Part shown: positions 33,148 through 45,170 of the stretch, piece after piece
Layout of the letters: every line of letters starts with the position of its first letter
Numbering within the stretch: the first letter of the stretch is position 1
Origin: Bemisia tabaci
Lineage: Eukaryota > Arthropoda > Insecta > Hemiptera > Aleyrodidae
Direction: 5' to 3'
DNA length: 64,000 bases
NCBI RefSeq assembly: GCF_918797505.1
Contig: NC_092795.1
Span: 26,833,131-26,897,130 of the forward strand
Translations under genes and position numbers: made by a program
Notes under the pieces: generated by a model
Database searches by the model: none
Told to the model about the DNA's origin: nothing
Seen by the model: only the letters and a program-made list of their open reading frames with translations

Positions 33148-33349
33148 TGTGATTAAATGGTCGCAGGCATTAGGGTGCACACATTTAAAAAATTAAAAAT
33201 ACAATGGGACCGTCGCAGTTACTGTGTTCAAATAGTTACATCCTAATAATAATAATAATAGTAATAGTTACCTAAATCGTTTCAAGTTTTTAGTGTTTTA
33301 TATATTCCTTTGCCTCAGCTATAGAATTCTGAAACACCAAAAACTTAAA

Positions 33350-35735
33350 ACGATTTCTATTCGTGCTTAATGGGTGTCGATATTGCATAAGGCGCGATGG
33401 CATGAATCGTGAGGCCTGAACTCGCAATACTCATCTCTATACTGCTAGCGAGATTCAGGAGAAAAGTTAAAAACCAGGCCGGATTACTTCCTCCCTATCT
33501 TCGGCTGCGTGTTGCTCACGTAGCCCTTGAACCGCCACTACAAATGAGACAATCGAAACTACTTAAACTAACACAATATAGACATAGAGCAAGGGAAAGG
33601 TCTCGCGTTGGCAACGGCGCAGAGATACAACTATTCGCACATTATGGATGTCCGTGTTGTATCTGCAAAATTGAAGGCGCGATGGCGCAAGGTGCGAACT
33701 CGCGATGCTTCGTTCTATGCTGCCAATAAGGTGTCTCTCAAATTCGGGAGAAAGAGATAAAAAAACGAAGCTCGATTACGTCTCGGCTTTGTTGTTACTC
33801 GATTTTTTTCCCTTTTTCAATTTGAATTTTGATTTGTTTTTTACGATGTATTTGCAAACCTACATCTAAGGCTCGCACGTACCGATCCCTTGCATCCCGC
33901 GGGGCATGTGTTTCAAGCAAACCTCGGGTCAATTTGACTCGGGGTTGGTAGATACACATGTAAAACATAAGTAAAGACTTTTCTTAAGTGGGAAATAGCA
34001 GGATTAGCCGTGTTTACTTCAAAACCAGCTGCATCCGAGCAAAAGTTTACAGAATTGTGAACGTGAATTCTCACTAGCTAACTGAATCCGTCATAGGCAT
34101 TCAAATTATTCTGCCCGTTCTTGAAGAAGTTTCGTCAAAGATCCATGATTTGGAAAAATATGCAGCATTTTACTACTTCATTACCATAAATGAACCTGAA
34201 TTTGTGCAGTTAGGGTCACCTTTCTTGGCAAGAGAACGAATAATAGAACTCAATTCAGACACGGAAACCAAATTCAGGGTTACAACTCCAAGAGTCGACA
34301 AATGTAGCTTAGCATTTCCATGTACTGCAGTCCAAAGCAGGCCCGCCACACGGGGGGGGGGGGATACTGGGTCCCTGGTACCGGGGCCCGGGCCCTAGAG
34401 GGGCCCGTGACGCAGGTGACAAACCACTACGAATTCATGTGTAACCCTTGTCTCGTAGGGGAAAGTGAAAAAATTACCCTTAAAATTCCGCAAAAGGTGA
34501 ATAAAGTTTCAAAAACACGCTAGGGCACTGTAAAATTTTTCTTACTTTTTTAGAGATTTCTATCTATTTTCAAGATTTTGAGTATATATGTAGAATGATA
34601 TTTTTAGTAACTGCGTTTCATTTTCTTTCGTTGTCGGGTGCTAAGAGGCTCCTGTCTGGGCATCCTCGACTTCAATGGCTCAACCCCTTACCATAGACGT
34701 GCGAAAGGGGAGTCCGGGGGGGGGGGCGGCTCCCCCTAGAATTGAAAAGTATCATCTGCCCCCCTCAAAAAAAAATTTATAGATGTTTTGAATGCAACAA
34801 TTTGAAAGTATTTGGTGCTGAAAGTAAAAAAAAAAGTTAATTATTCTGCAGAAATTGATGGAAAATCTCCATCTTAAGAGCTTCAAAATGCGTCCAAATA
34901 GATTTAAATTTTCAAAAATTTTCCGGGGGAGCCCCCCCGGACCCCCCTCTGTGCTAGGGGCCCGGGCCAGAAAACTGGTACCAGGGCCCGAGATGGGATG
35001 TGGCGGGCCTGGTCCAAAGCCACCAATAATCAAAATAAACACGGCCAATCCTGCTATTTCCTACCCGAGAAAAGTCCTTACTTCTGTTTTACACGTGTTT
35101 CAACCACCTTTAAGCCACTTTTTTGCCATGAGCGATAGACACAGCGGCTCATTCGCGAATGAAGCTCCGTGAAAATTTGGACCCGTGCGGAGTGGAGGAG
35201 GGTTTAGAAAACCCCACTTTTCTTAAGTTCTAATACAGTCGAAAATAGGAGAGACGTATTCGGGCCTCTTTTTAAAATTTTCTCCCGAATCTGAGCAATA
35301 CCTTATTGACAACATGTAGCGGAGCATTGCCAGTTCACGCTTCGCGTCTTCGCGCCTTCACTTTTTCAGATGCAGTACAGACGTCCATCAAGCACGAATA
35401 GTTGTATCATCGCACTGTCGTCAAAGCGCATCCTCTCCGTTGCTCTATTTCCATAATGTGTTTGTTTTTGTTGTCGTATTCGTCTTGGTTCTTCAAGGGC
35501 TACGTGAGCAACACAGCCGAAGTTGGGAGAGACGTAATTTAGCCTCGTTTTTTAGCTTTTCTCTCAAATCTGAGCGACACATCATTGGCAGCATAAAGCG
35601 GAGCATTGCGATTTTACGGCTCGCGCCATCGCGCCTTCAATTTTGCAGATGCTGCACGGAGATCCATCAAGCACGAATAGTTGTATCTCTGCACCGTCGT
35701 CAACGCGCATCCTTTCCCTTGCTCTATTCGTGCAT
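33350..35735. mobile_element. Second foldback element with two tandem units per arm
   Basis: The left arm has two direct units of about 276 bp (from about 33359 and 33635). The right arm has two of about 280 bp in the opposite orientation, anchored on TCCATCAAGCACGAATAG near 35383 and 35664. Inner sequences also pair: 33960-34030 against 35035-35100 (TAAGTAAAGACTTTTC...GGAAATAGCAGGATT). The outer limits are approximate. The centre is interrupted by a hAT element (34338-35011). No transposase is visible. Confidence 0.7.
34338..35011. mobile_element. Non-autonomous hAT element
   Basis: A 674-bp element with TIRs CAGGCCCGCCACA / TGTGGCGGGCCTG and a perfect 8-bp duplication GTCCAAAG (34330-34337 and 35012-35019). 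The subterminal G/C runs resemble those of the larger hAT at 24932. No transposase is present. Confidence 0.9.
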
Positions 35736-35994
35736 ATTCCATTCGGTTCATATTGAGGAGGAAAAAATCGACATCACTCCTCGAGGGTCTCGTAGAATTT
35801 TTTTTGCAGAAAAAAAATATCACGGCAGTGTTCAAGAAATACCGTTGTGTGCTTCTCCATTTAAAAAAATAAAGTATGACCGGAAGTCTGAAACGTCCTA
35901 AACGGAGATACTTGGTTGCGGAAGTACACGGTCGATATACTTTTCTTTTTGTTATTCGACAAATGACGGGTACAACCTAGCAAAGGAACTTATT

Positions 35995-36045
<51 letters not shown>

Positions 36046-36384
36046 GCGGAAACTTTTAAACTGACTTAATTCAAATTCGAATATTAATGTAAAATATTAC
36101 TTTTAAAGCGTGAAAAATTAAAATTCCACGATTTTAAAGAAAAAAATGGATAAATAAATACATACTCATGAATACATCCCACGTATAATTAAAGGTCCCA
36201 AGTAAGTACCTCCTTGGATTGTGAATCTCTTCATGATCGGTGAGATACACTTATGAGTTGATTTTCAAACTTTTCTCACCGTGGTACGTTTTCCAAGCAA
36301 TGTCTTCATGGAAGAACGTGTGAGCTGAAGGACGAAAATGCGTATCTCCTTAACCAAACCTTATCATAAGCTTTAACGCATTTG
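35736..36384. other. No gene; contains an A-tract
   Basis: A pure poly(A) run of about 43 bases lies at 36000-36043. A decayed end of MITE family D (GATACTTGGTTGCGGAAGTA...GGTCGATAT) lies just before it, near 35880-35940. Confidence 0.5.
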
Positions 36385-36685
36385 AGGCCCTGTCCACACG
36401 AGCTCGCCCGAACTGGAATCGGAACTTCAATAAAACTATACAATCATTGGAAAATAATAGATTATTACGGCCGCCAAAGTAACAAAAATCAATGTCAAGA
36501 CATGTATAGGACGTAATAAACAAAAACAAACAAATTCACATCAAAAGAAACATATGTAGAAGCTCGGAGTACGGGGGAAGTTTTGGAGGTTTTGGAGGAA
36601 TAAGTTTTAGCTGAGCTGAAAACTTGTTCCGGGAACAAGTTCCTCGAAATAAGTTCCACGAACCGCGCTCGTGTGGACAAGGCCT
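36385..36685. mobile_element. Palindromic-end MITE, family F, copy 1
   Basis: A 301-bp element with ends AGGCCCTGTCCACACGAGC and the near-complement GCTCGTGTGGACAAGGCCT. The interior does not code. The related element at 36696-37125 starts 10 bases after it. Confidence 0.8.
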
Positions 36686-36695
36686 AAGCATTTAA

Positions 36696-37125
36696 TGCCT
36701 TGTCTCCACGAGCCGTTTCGCGAGATTTGTCCCAGGGAAAAATCTCACTTACGAAGTTGGGAAAAATATTGAGTTAATCAATATTTTTCCCAGTACCAAG
36801 TATGGTACTTGTACCCCTAGGACCCACTGAGAGAAGAAGAAGAAGTGAAAACGAATTGTGCGATATTTTATTCATTACTACATTGTTCATGTTTGTTTAG
36901 TTAAAAAATGTGTCTAATTGCCAATTGAGTGCAATTATTATTTTAATCCCGGTCAAATGCTCGACTTTAACTAATTTATCTTCCCGCGCAAATTAGTCGC
37001 AGGAGGCAGGACTGCATAGAGCCCCGTACCGTGGAGACGGTAACTGGGAAAAATCCCAGAAGTTTCATTCCTGCGACTCGAACTTGGGAAAAATCCCATG
37101 AAAACGTCCCGTGGAGACAAGGCCT
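36696..37125. mobile_element. Palindromic-end MITE, family F, copy 2
   Basis: A 430-bp element with ends TGCCTTGTCTCCACGAGC and its partial complement CGTGGAGACAAGGCCT. The inner arms share CTTGGGAAAAATCCC/GGGAAAAATCTC motifs. The tip resembles copy 1 but the interior is different. Confidence 0.75.
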
Positions 37126-37139
37126 AACGCAACAGCTTT

Positions 37140-37677
37140 AATGCATTAAGTGTGAGTAAAGAGCGTTGTTTCAAAAGTCCCGCGCTGCGGACGGTCCCGA
37201 CCCTATCAGGTTCTGGCACGGGCTCGTAGTTCATCGTTTATCCGAGAGGTCGCGGGAGCTTCGATGATCGCCGGTCCGAAGCGAGAGGAAAGCAAAACAA
37301 TCAGTTTGAATGATCAAGCCGCGAGGGCACCGTGCGACGCCCGACAGCTCACGACTGAAGTGAAAGATCTTGATTACGATCTTTCGTTAGATTCGCGATG
37401 ATTTTTGCCTCGATATTTTCGCGGAGGCCTCCGTTTTTCGGATAATGCGCTTTTTTACCGTGTCGGCCAGGTGTGTGACTAAATTCGGTCTGTTCGAGAC
37501 GGCTGAAATTCGTGGAAAGTGCTGTGATGAAAACATGTGTTCAGTGCGACACCCAACGAAATTACTGTGACCCGTGTGTGTGATTTTCCTTCGTTTTAAG
37601 GTGATTTCTGGTGTTTAACGGATGGAATATGCGTATTGCTACCTTTCTGGTTATTAGTGTGTGATTATTTTGGAGCG
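37140..37677 (+). other. Probable 5' UTR or promoter-proximal region
   Basis: CG-rich compared with the surroundings, and it leads directly into the signal-peptide exon. Two short upstream frames are present: one of 18 codons starting near 37527 (Cys-rich, KTCVQCDTQRNYCDPC) and one of 11 codons starting near 37622. I cannot define a TATA box or a start site. Confidence 0.4.
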
Positions 37678-37777
37678 ATGAAGTGTATGTCTCTGGATTT
37701 CCTCGTTTTTCTCATCATAGCCGTTGGATTAGGTCTAGGAGATCGCACGAAAGAGGAGGACCATTTTCAAGAAAAAG
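37678..37777 (+). CDS. Probable first coding exon with a signal peptide
   Basis: The ATG at 37678 opens 33 codons plus one base before the donor AAAAG|GTAAAC. The peptide starts MKCMSLD and continues with a 13-residue hydrophobic core (FLVFLIIAVGLGL), then a charged stretch DRTKEEDHFQEK. This is the layout of a cleaved secretory signal followed by a mature N-terminus. Cleavage after Gly near residue 20-21 is plausible. The downstream exons were not found in the window, so the product is unknown: a secreted or type I membrane protein. The frame closes a short way into the presumed intron. Confidence 0.5.
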
Positions 37778-40157
37778 GTAAACAAAACTTTCAACTTCGG
37801 TGCTTAAACTTAACAAATTTGATCTGCGACATATCTCTCGTCCATTCATGTCTTTAATTTATGTCTTACGAATTGTTTTCAGCATTTATTCGCCCTCAGG
37901 CGCCTGATTTTCTTTTGGTTTTTTTCGCAAGTCTTGAAACCTAGATTGGTTTTCCATCATTGATTCCTTCATTCCTTCCCATTAGCACAATCAAACTGGC
38001 CATAGGCACTGTGTGAACTAGCGACCTCCTTCAATAGGTCATAGTTTGTTCAGCACCAGTACCTAACAGTTGAACAGTTTTGTTTGCTTCATTCATCATT
38101 ACGTTTGTTTACATCTGCACCTGTGGCATTTGATCACGAAGAAAGGCGAGATGCGATACGATCCCTCGCCTTTTCTCTGGTTTTGTAGGAACACCCATTG
38201 GCTCGCGCTCCCGGAAAAGGAAAATACAGTGGAGTTTAGTCTTATTGCTGAGGCAGTCCTGATTCAACCCTTTACGACGCAAAGTTCTTGCATGAAAAGA
38301 ATACCTAACCTCTTTCAGTAACCCTCGAGCAGTTTTCGTGATAATATCAGCGAACTTTCCTACGGAGCTTCACGAATGGATGTTCCCCAGTTTTGTGGAC
38401 AGACTCTGGGGGTCGTTTTGTTGAAAACGATCATTCGATGGAAATTATGAAACGTTGTCTCGGAGTTTCATTCTATCTCAGTCATCAGCTTATACGAACG
38501 TAAAATATGTAATAATAAAAAAAAAAAAAAAAAATTTGCAATCCTTCTTTTATTTTTATTCATGACCGACAGTAACAGTTTCACTTAGGGCTGCGGAAAA
38601 TCGCACTATCAGATATTTATGAGGGTCTGACTCTTAATCCCGCTGACGTGCTAACACACTCTCCAAAATTTCCGATGTTCTAAGTCGGAAACTCTGCGTT
38701 TTACTTGCGACGTTGCTGTCTTCTTGTTTCTATTTGCCTAGAGTGAAACGTCTTAGGATTGAAATCTACTGATTTTTCCTCGTCCTACAGGGTGATCCAG
38801 TGTACCACGGCTAGACTGCAGAAGCCGATACACCCCAAACCCCTTCTTTAAATTGAGCTTTCGATTTGTTTTAGATAACTGAAGAATTTAGGGCCTAAAA
38901 ATACAGGGGAGTACCAATTTTCATGAGAATTGGTTCACAACCACTGCCAAAATTCAGGAAAAACTATTTACTTTCCGATATTTGGGGGGGGGGGGGGGGG
39001 CGTAGCTCCGACTGGGATCACTTTTAGAAAAAACTTTATCAAACAAAGAAGTCTTACTTTGACCCATAGATCACGCCCCTGCAGTTTGGCCATTGCCATT
39101 ACACCCTGTATAGCGAAGACCATGTTGAAATATCAAACGATAAGTCTCATTCCTCTACAAACCAAAGTAGCAGATACTTCGAAACTACGCATTCTAAGAA
39201 TGTAAGTAGACCCATTTCTTTTACTTTCATCATGGGCTTGTGCGGACGGGTGCTCAGAGGTAGGTATACGATGCTCGGTGAAGGAAGATGTGAGGCGCTA
39301 AATTTAATTGAGCTTTATTAAGACATATCTCGCAAGAGCCCTCGGTCTAAATGAAGAGACTTAATTAGGTCATGCTCCTCTCATAGTCTTCAAATTCCCG
39401 CGGGATGGTGAGTCTAGCGTGCCGTAACATCAATTCCCTCAAATTTTATGGACTCCTCCCGTGGGGGCCCTATCAAGAAGGTTTGACGTCCACAACAAAT
39501 CACCAACAGCCGAAGATGTGTTTCAAAGCTTGCCCTTGCTGTTGATTTCTCGTCTTAGAGACGTTAAGTTAACTGCCGGCGCAGCTAAGATAAAAGCTTT
39601 GAGTTCGCCGCCAATTTTTTGGACCACTAGGATGTTAATTCAGCACATCGCACTTTTTTTTTGTCGATATGTATTTTGTCTGAAACGCTGCTTTCGCTGT
39701 CATCTTCTTCGCTGAAAGGAGGACGAAAATGCATGCAGCACAATTACGCTACAGCCGGTGTCGAAAAAGCAGGTGTTAGTTGACGAATTTCTACGCATTT
39801 TAAAACATTTATCTCGCGAAAACTCGCAGAAATGAATTGCCCTAGTTAGGTATGAAGTAAGAGACTTGCAACAAAGTTGTAAACAATAAGTCCCTTTACG
39901 GGTTTTCTCCAGATTTTTTAAAAACTCTTTAAAAACTTGATAGGAACCTATAAAAAGCTGTACGTTTACACGTCGATGCGCTCCTGCACTCCTACTCTCT
40001 CATACTCTATTAATTTACGTTTTAACACAAGCTTCTTTTACATTAGTTACTGCCCCTTTCAATTTTTACGAGTTTTTCCCAGCTTTTTCGTTTTTTAAAA
40101 GGCCGGAATCCGTTGTCTCCGGTTATCGTCTCCCTTTTTCACGCCACGAATGGACTA
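37778..40157 (+). other. Presumed intron or intergenic DNA
   Basis: No exon is recognised. There is a poly-A run at about 38517-38534 and a poly-G run at about 38984-39000. A 91-codon frame over the G run is not protein-like. Confidence 0.5.
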
Positions 40158-40661
40158 ATGGAGATGTTGCATGTGTGAGAGATTTGCGATTTGACTGTTG
40201 ATTCTTACGTAAAAGTTTGTGAGAAACACGATGGTGCCACTGGTTTTCTCTGAAATCAACTCCCAAGCTCAAAAAAGCTCTCAAGTTGAGGCCAGAATGG
40301 AGGGGATATCCACGCTATCCTGAGGGTCCACCTCTACATCAAGACAAACTGTCCGTGCAAAGATAGGGAGCAAATACATTGACAGGGCTGCCACTTCATT
40401 TGGGGACTCCAAAACTGAAAACACGGCAACCCTGCTAATGTATTTGCTCCCTATCTTTGCACGGAGAGTTTGTTTTGATGTAGAGGTGGACTCTCAGGGT
40501 AGTGCGGGATATCCCCTCCATTTTGGCCTCAACTTGAGAGCTTTTCTTGAGCTTGGGAGTTGATTTCAGAGGAAACCGGAGGCACCATCGTGTTTCTCGC
40601 GAACTTTTACATCAGAATCAACAGTCAAATCGCAAATCCCTCACACATGCAATATCTCTAT
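40158..40661. mobile_element. Palindromic MITE, family A, copy 2
   Basis: Matches 4083-4566 along its length: the ATGGAGATGTTGCATG end, CTCAAGTTGAGGCC arm motif, and GATAGGGAGCAAATACATTG centre-proximal motif. It differs by scattered substitutions. The right tip reads CATGCAATATCTCTAT. Confidence 0.85.
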
Positions 40662-42033
40662 TCTTTCGGAGTCCTTGTTGAAAAGAGTAATATTTACTTC
40701 GATCACAGCAAGGATCACTTCGGAAAACAATTCGTAAAATGAACGGATGAACCATGAGATCTCGAGTATTCATCGAGCAGGCACAGTGCACTTACTGTTA
40801 TAAAATTGATCGCTCGTTTCAGAAATGTGAGACGGAGTGTTGCGTAGGACTGAGCAATACGTGGAACAGCTCTGTCAACGATGAGTTCATTGTTACCGCG
40901 AGTTCAGAGCTTTTTTGGCTCACTCTGCCGCTCTTGCATTTTGCAAAAGAAGTGGGTAAGAAAACCTAGATTTAGACTTCTTTCTTCCAAACGGAATTGT
41001 GTGCCCTATTACGCGAGCCCTGTCATGCATATATGTTTATGGGTCTCTGGGCTCATGTCTTGCTGTTCATAGTTCCGTTCGGCAGAAATACGTTCATTTG
41101 TGCGGAGTCGCCTTGCCAGGCGCGGCGCGATTTGCTGAAAACGCGAATTTTGAGTGCACACGGTCTTTCGTCATTTCGTAATGTACCCGATGCCAAACTT
41201 CAAGTTGAACATGAGACGGATTTGAACTGCATGCTCGGCTCAATTCTAAGTGCCCGATGATTAGAGATAGGAGGATGTAAAAATCGAACGCCGGAAAACC
41301 TGAAATTGCCTTGATTGTCGCGTTTAATTTCCACCAGAAAAGTTGCAATGGATAAGTAGTTGATTTTACTGAATGTCACGTCAGCTACACCAGAGTTGAA
41401 AGAGCGAAGCAAAAATGGAACTGCCCGCACGGATTGTCCGAGCGACAAAAACTCACCATGCTTGAGCGCCATCGTTATGACGCATAAAATCAGGGTTTCC
41501 GGCGGTCTGGAAAACCTGGAAATTCAGGGAATTCCTGAAAAAAAATTCAGAGAACTTCGCGAGCAACGTTAGCGAAAGTTGAAGGAAAAAATCTAAGTGG
41601 AAGTTTCGTGCAAGTTTTAAAGTTTGGGTAAGTTAGGGTGTCAGAAAACGAGGAAATCATGGAAACCCTGCCTGGTAAATGAGGCTGGAATTTAGTGGTT
41701 CAGTTAAAGGGTGTGAGAGCCAGAGGAGCTAAATTTGATCGAAAAATTTCAAACTTTCACCCGACAACTTTTTTTTATCATTATTAAATGAAGGATGTAC
41801 GTTTTATATCGAAAATTTCAGAAAATGTCCGCTTAATCTCAGAGGAACTCGCGAAATATTTCAGCAAAGTCCTCGTAACTTGTATCACATCAATGAACAC
41901 TTCTCGAATGACACTATTTTACCAAAGCACTTTTAAACTTCCTAATATTCTTATGGCTCGTTGGACGTTTCTCGTGCGGAACCATGTCTGCTTGCGTTAT
42001 TGTGTAATCCTTGTCACACGGCAACGTCACAAA
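40662..42033. other. No gene recognised
   Basis: Mixed-composition DNA with several short overlapping frames in all directions, none with a recognisable domain. Confidence 0.5.
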
Positions 42034-42157
42034 TCGTCGCTCTTCTGACGTAAGGGCGTATCTCAATTTGAACGTGAGCCCTGTTTTCCGTATAACTCTA
42101 TGCTTTCTAGGGCTCACGTGGAAATCGAGATACGCCCTTACGTCAGAGGAGCGACGA
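42034..42157. mobile_element. Hairpin MITE, family G, copy 1
   Basis: A 124-bp near-perfect palindrome with tips TCGTCGCTC / GAGCGACGA. Each arm has CTGACGTAAGGGCGTATCTC and its complement. The loop contains GAGCCCTGTTTTCCGTATAA and CTATGCTTTCTAGGGCTC. Copies are at 50466-50591 and 50983-51103. Confidence 0.88.
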
Positions 42158-42810
42158 AATGGTCTAACCATAATCATGATTCAGCAAGCTGCTCAGACCT
42201 ACTCGTCAGTGCACGCCGGTATTCTAAATTCTCACTTCAGCCACTCGAAAATTGCGGGAATCGCGGGTTTCGTGCGCAGGGTTGCCAAATGGTGTGGCAA
42301 CACGCTCTTTTATTCTTTGATTTGGACTCTATGGAAAGATGAAGTTGGTTTTATATTTGTAGGACACTCCGGCAAGCATGATTGCGCGGCAGTTCTTATA
42401 TCTATTGTTGACTTTTCTCTCGAGAATAATCACGGTGGAAGAGGATCGAGGTGAAAAATCCAAAACGAAAGCATTCTGCGTGAAACAGTACCGACTGACT
42501 TAACTGTCGTGTTAAGGAAAATCCTCCTCCGAGGGGGGGGGGGGGGGGGGTACATAAAATTAAGTCTGACACGATTTTGATTACTAAAAGCAATTTTAAT
42601 TCTGTTATTGTGAGCTGTAGAGAATCAAATTAAAGTCGTTGTTGTAGAAATTCTTATTGATCCATCAGCACAACTCATCTAGTAATCACATGTACCTACT
42701 CAACTCCAATGTTTATCTAGGTATTTGATTGTTGGACCTACTCAACTGCTATGTCCATCCTAGGTATTCGATTGTTGAACCTCTCTGTGGCGGCCGTTTT
42801 CAATACAGCG

Positions 42811-43043
42811 CACAGTGAATCGAGTCAATTAGAGAGGGCGGACATGCAATTGTTGACTAAAACTGAAAATTTTGGTGTTTATTTCGGCACATATCAAATT
42901 TCAAGGGGTGCTATCAGAAGAAAATTTCACGAGGAAACCAATGGAACCACTTTCAGAACCTCTGGATGTTGTATAAACAGAGTTATAAGCTTTTGAAGTT
43001 TCCAAATTTTGTCCGACCTCTCCTATTGACTCGATCCACTGTG
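42811..43043. mobile_element. MITE, family H, copy 1
   Basis: Ends CACAGTGAATCGAGTC and GACTCGATCCACTGTG. Subterminal AGAGGGCGGACATG and TTTTGTCCGACCTCTC also pair partly. Related to 44636-44864. Confidence 0.7.
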
Positions 43044-44043
43044 CGACGGAACGTAACTTCATTCCAAGACTGCAAAATTAGTAACTCCAGAAATTCAGTT
43101 TCTTACAAGAACGTTGCTTGTCGGTAAATTTACCGAGAAAGCTTTACCGAACTCGACCGCTGTACTTTGGAGTTTTCTCTATCCATCGTCTTTGTCCTAT
43201 TCTGCTGAATGAGCCTTCAAACATTGCCTAATTTCCCTCGATAGAGCACAAAAACTCTGGCAAACCTGTGAATATTTTTCCTCCAATTTCTCATAGAAAT
43301 TTACTCTCGATTCTCTCTAAAGTACCTGAAAATTTGCAGGGAAAACGTCCTAATAAAAATAAAATGAACAATTTATCCATCGAAGAAATTTTGGCAACAT
43401 CCAAGGCTCATGCGAGGTTTTTCCTCAGCACAGCAGTATTATCGTTACGTTCTTTCGTCTGGGAAACGAAGACATGATACAACCCGATGTATATGGACGC
43501 CAAGGAATCAGAGGGCGTTGGTAGGTTGGGCTCGGACCACGATGAGGGAACCCGGGAGGGGAGGGGGGCACACACATGGAATCCCGGCCCGATTTTTGTG
43601 GTAAAAAAAGACCGTCACACCGGGAACAATGGACGCCGATATGAAGAAAAGAGCCTAGACGGGGAGGCGGCGTGGAGTGGGAAAGTGAGAGTGCTCCTCT
43701 CAGGTGAAGCGTCTGAGCCGCGGCAAAAGCGCGCAACTGGGCGAGTAACTCGGCTCGAGATCCGCGGTTTCTGCGGTCGTAGGGCTGAAGCTGAGGATGC
43801 TCGAAAAGAGGGAATATGATCGGAGAAGGTCGATTCGCCGATGCGAGCCCATTGTCTCCCGGACCATTATGATCGGAACATGCGTCAAGTGGAGTCGCAG
43901 TCGAGTATTCTTCGACGGGGCACCAAGTTCCAGCCGCGGTCTCACAACCCCCCGTCTCTGCCCGACACGTCCGTGTTCCTCATGTTTCATTCGTCGAGAA
44001 AAATTGATGGAATTAACCGCATTTATGGTAGGATGTTCCTAAA
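43044..44043. other. No gene recognised; GC-richer patch
   Basis: Bases about 43500-44000 have higher GC and many CG dinucleotides, with overlapping frames of 80-110 codons on both strands. None shows a domain. A promoter-proximal or CpG-rich origin is possible but unsupported. Confidence 0.4.
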
Positions 44044-44392
44044 GTCCGGCCAGAGACAAGAGACCCTTTACCAGTATCTTAACCATGGTGGAAGCTTTTA
44101 CTTTCGGGACTTGAGCATGCTACTGTTGACTTACCTACATGGTTGATGTTTAACAACGTGTTGGCAGTTTCGTTTTGCAAACAAGCCGAAGTTTGGGAAA
44201 CTTGTTCGGCTCATTACATCACCCGAAGCTCGTCATCCACCATGTAGGTAGGTCAACAGCCGAAGTTAGGGTGATGACTGTTGCTCTCTTATAATTGTCA
44301 TAAGGAATTGTTGAATCCCCGAAAGTACAAGCTTCCACCTGTCGCCAAGAGGCCCGTGGAGGGTCTCTTGTCTCTGAGTCCGGCAAGTACTG
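44044..44392. mobile_element. Palindromic MITE with 26-bp ends
   Basis: AGAGACAAGAGACCCT near 44051 pairs with AGGGTCTCTTGTCTCT near 44373. Inner arms GTGGAAGCTTTTACTTTCGGG / CCCGAAAGTACAAGCTTCC and GACTTACCTACATGG / CCATGTAGGTAGGTC also pair. Confidence 0.8.
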
Positions 44393-44635
44393 GATAAAAA
44401 GTTCGATCGTAGGAGCCGAACGTCCGATGTTCTATATCAATCGAGCTGCGGGCTGATTATTGAAATTGGACTTCATTTTACAACACGTAACTAAAATATC
44501 TGGATCGTTTCAGAAACAACACACGCGCCATTATTTCCCCAGTGTAAATTAGTGTTTTTATCTCGGAGACAGAAATCGTAGTTCCTTATTGCAAAATGAA
44601 GTCCAATTCATCCCTGGCGGATTCAAGAGGGGGCG

Positions 44636-44864
44636 CACAGTGGCTCGAGCTATTAGAAGAGATCGGACATGAAGTTTTCGGCTAAAATTTCAAATTTTAA
44701 TGTTTACATAGTCACAAATTCAATTTCAACGTGTGTTTCTGACAGAAAATTTCACGAAAGTCTCCATAGAACCACTCTTGAACTTTGTCTCATATTTTCG
44801 AAAATATTAGCTTTCAAAGTTTCCAGATTTTGTCCGACTTCCCTCATCGACTCGGTCCAGTGTG
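44636..44864. mobile_element. MITE, family H, copy 2
   Basis: Ends CACAGTGGCTCGAGC and CTCGGTCCAGTGTG, with GGGCG just outside both. Shares the GACAGAAAATTTCACGA and CCAGATTTTGTCCGAC stretches with copy 1. Confidence 0.7.
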
Positions 44865-45170
44865 GGGCGTAAGGAGCTTACGTCCGGCCCGTTCCCACGA
44901 AAGAAAGGAGGGAGAATGAGGAAAGAAAGAAAGAAGGAAGGACACTTATTTTTGGTAATTATTCATGACTGAATTGACTCAACCAGCATTTAGATGCTTG
45001 AAAATTTCGAACATTTTCTACGGGGCGGCCTCCAGACCCCTCCCCCCTTCTGTCCCTTCCATTCGAAGATTCTGGATCCGCCTATGAAATTAATGGGCAA
45101 AGCGATAGGCAGTGGTGTACCCAGCAAATTGGTAACATCGGATTTCCTACATTCAAATCTATATAAAATA
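44865..45170. other. Short flank with a hAT-like end
   Basis: CAGTGGTGTACCCAGC at about 45111 looks like one end of a hAT element; the partner end was not found. Otherwise featureless. Confidence 0.35.

Noticed and set aside
35440..35901. 153-codon frame as a gene
   Set aside because: It overlies the tandem unit of the second foldback and a decayed MITE end.
43487..43819. 110-codon and overlapping frames in the GC-rich patch as genes
   Set aside because: Long frames occur on both strands together, as expected from GC-rich DNA without stops; no domain or splice support.
45111..45134. A complete hAT element starting at CAGTGGTGTACCCAGC
   Set aside because: No matching opposite end or 8-bp duplication was found in the window.
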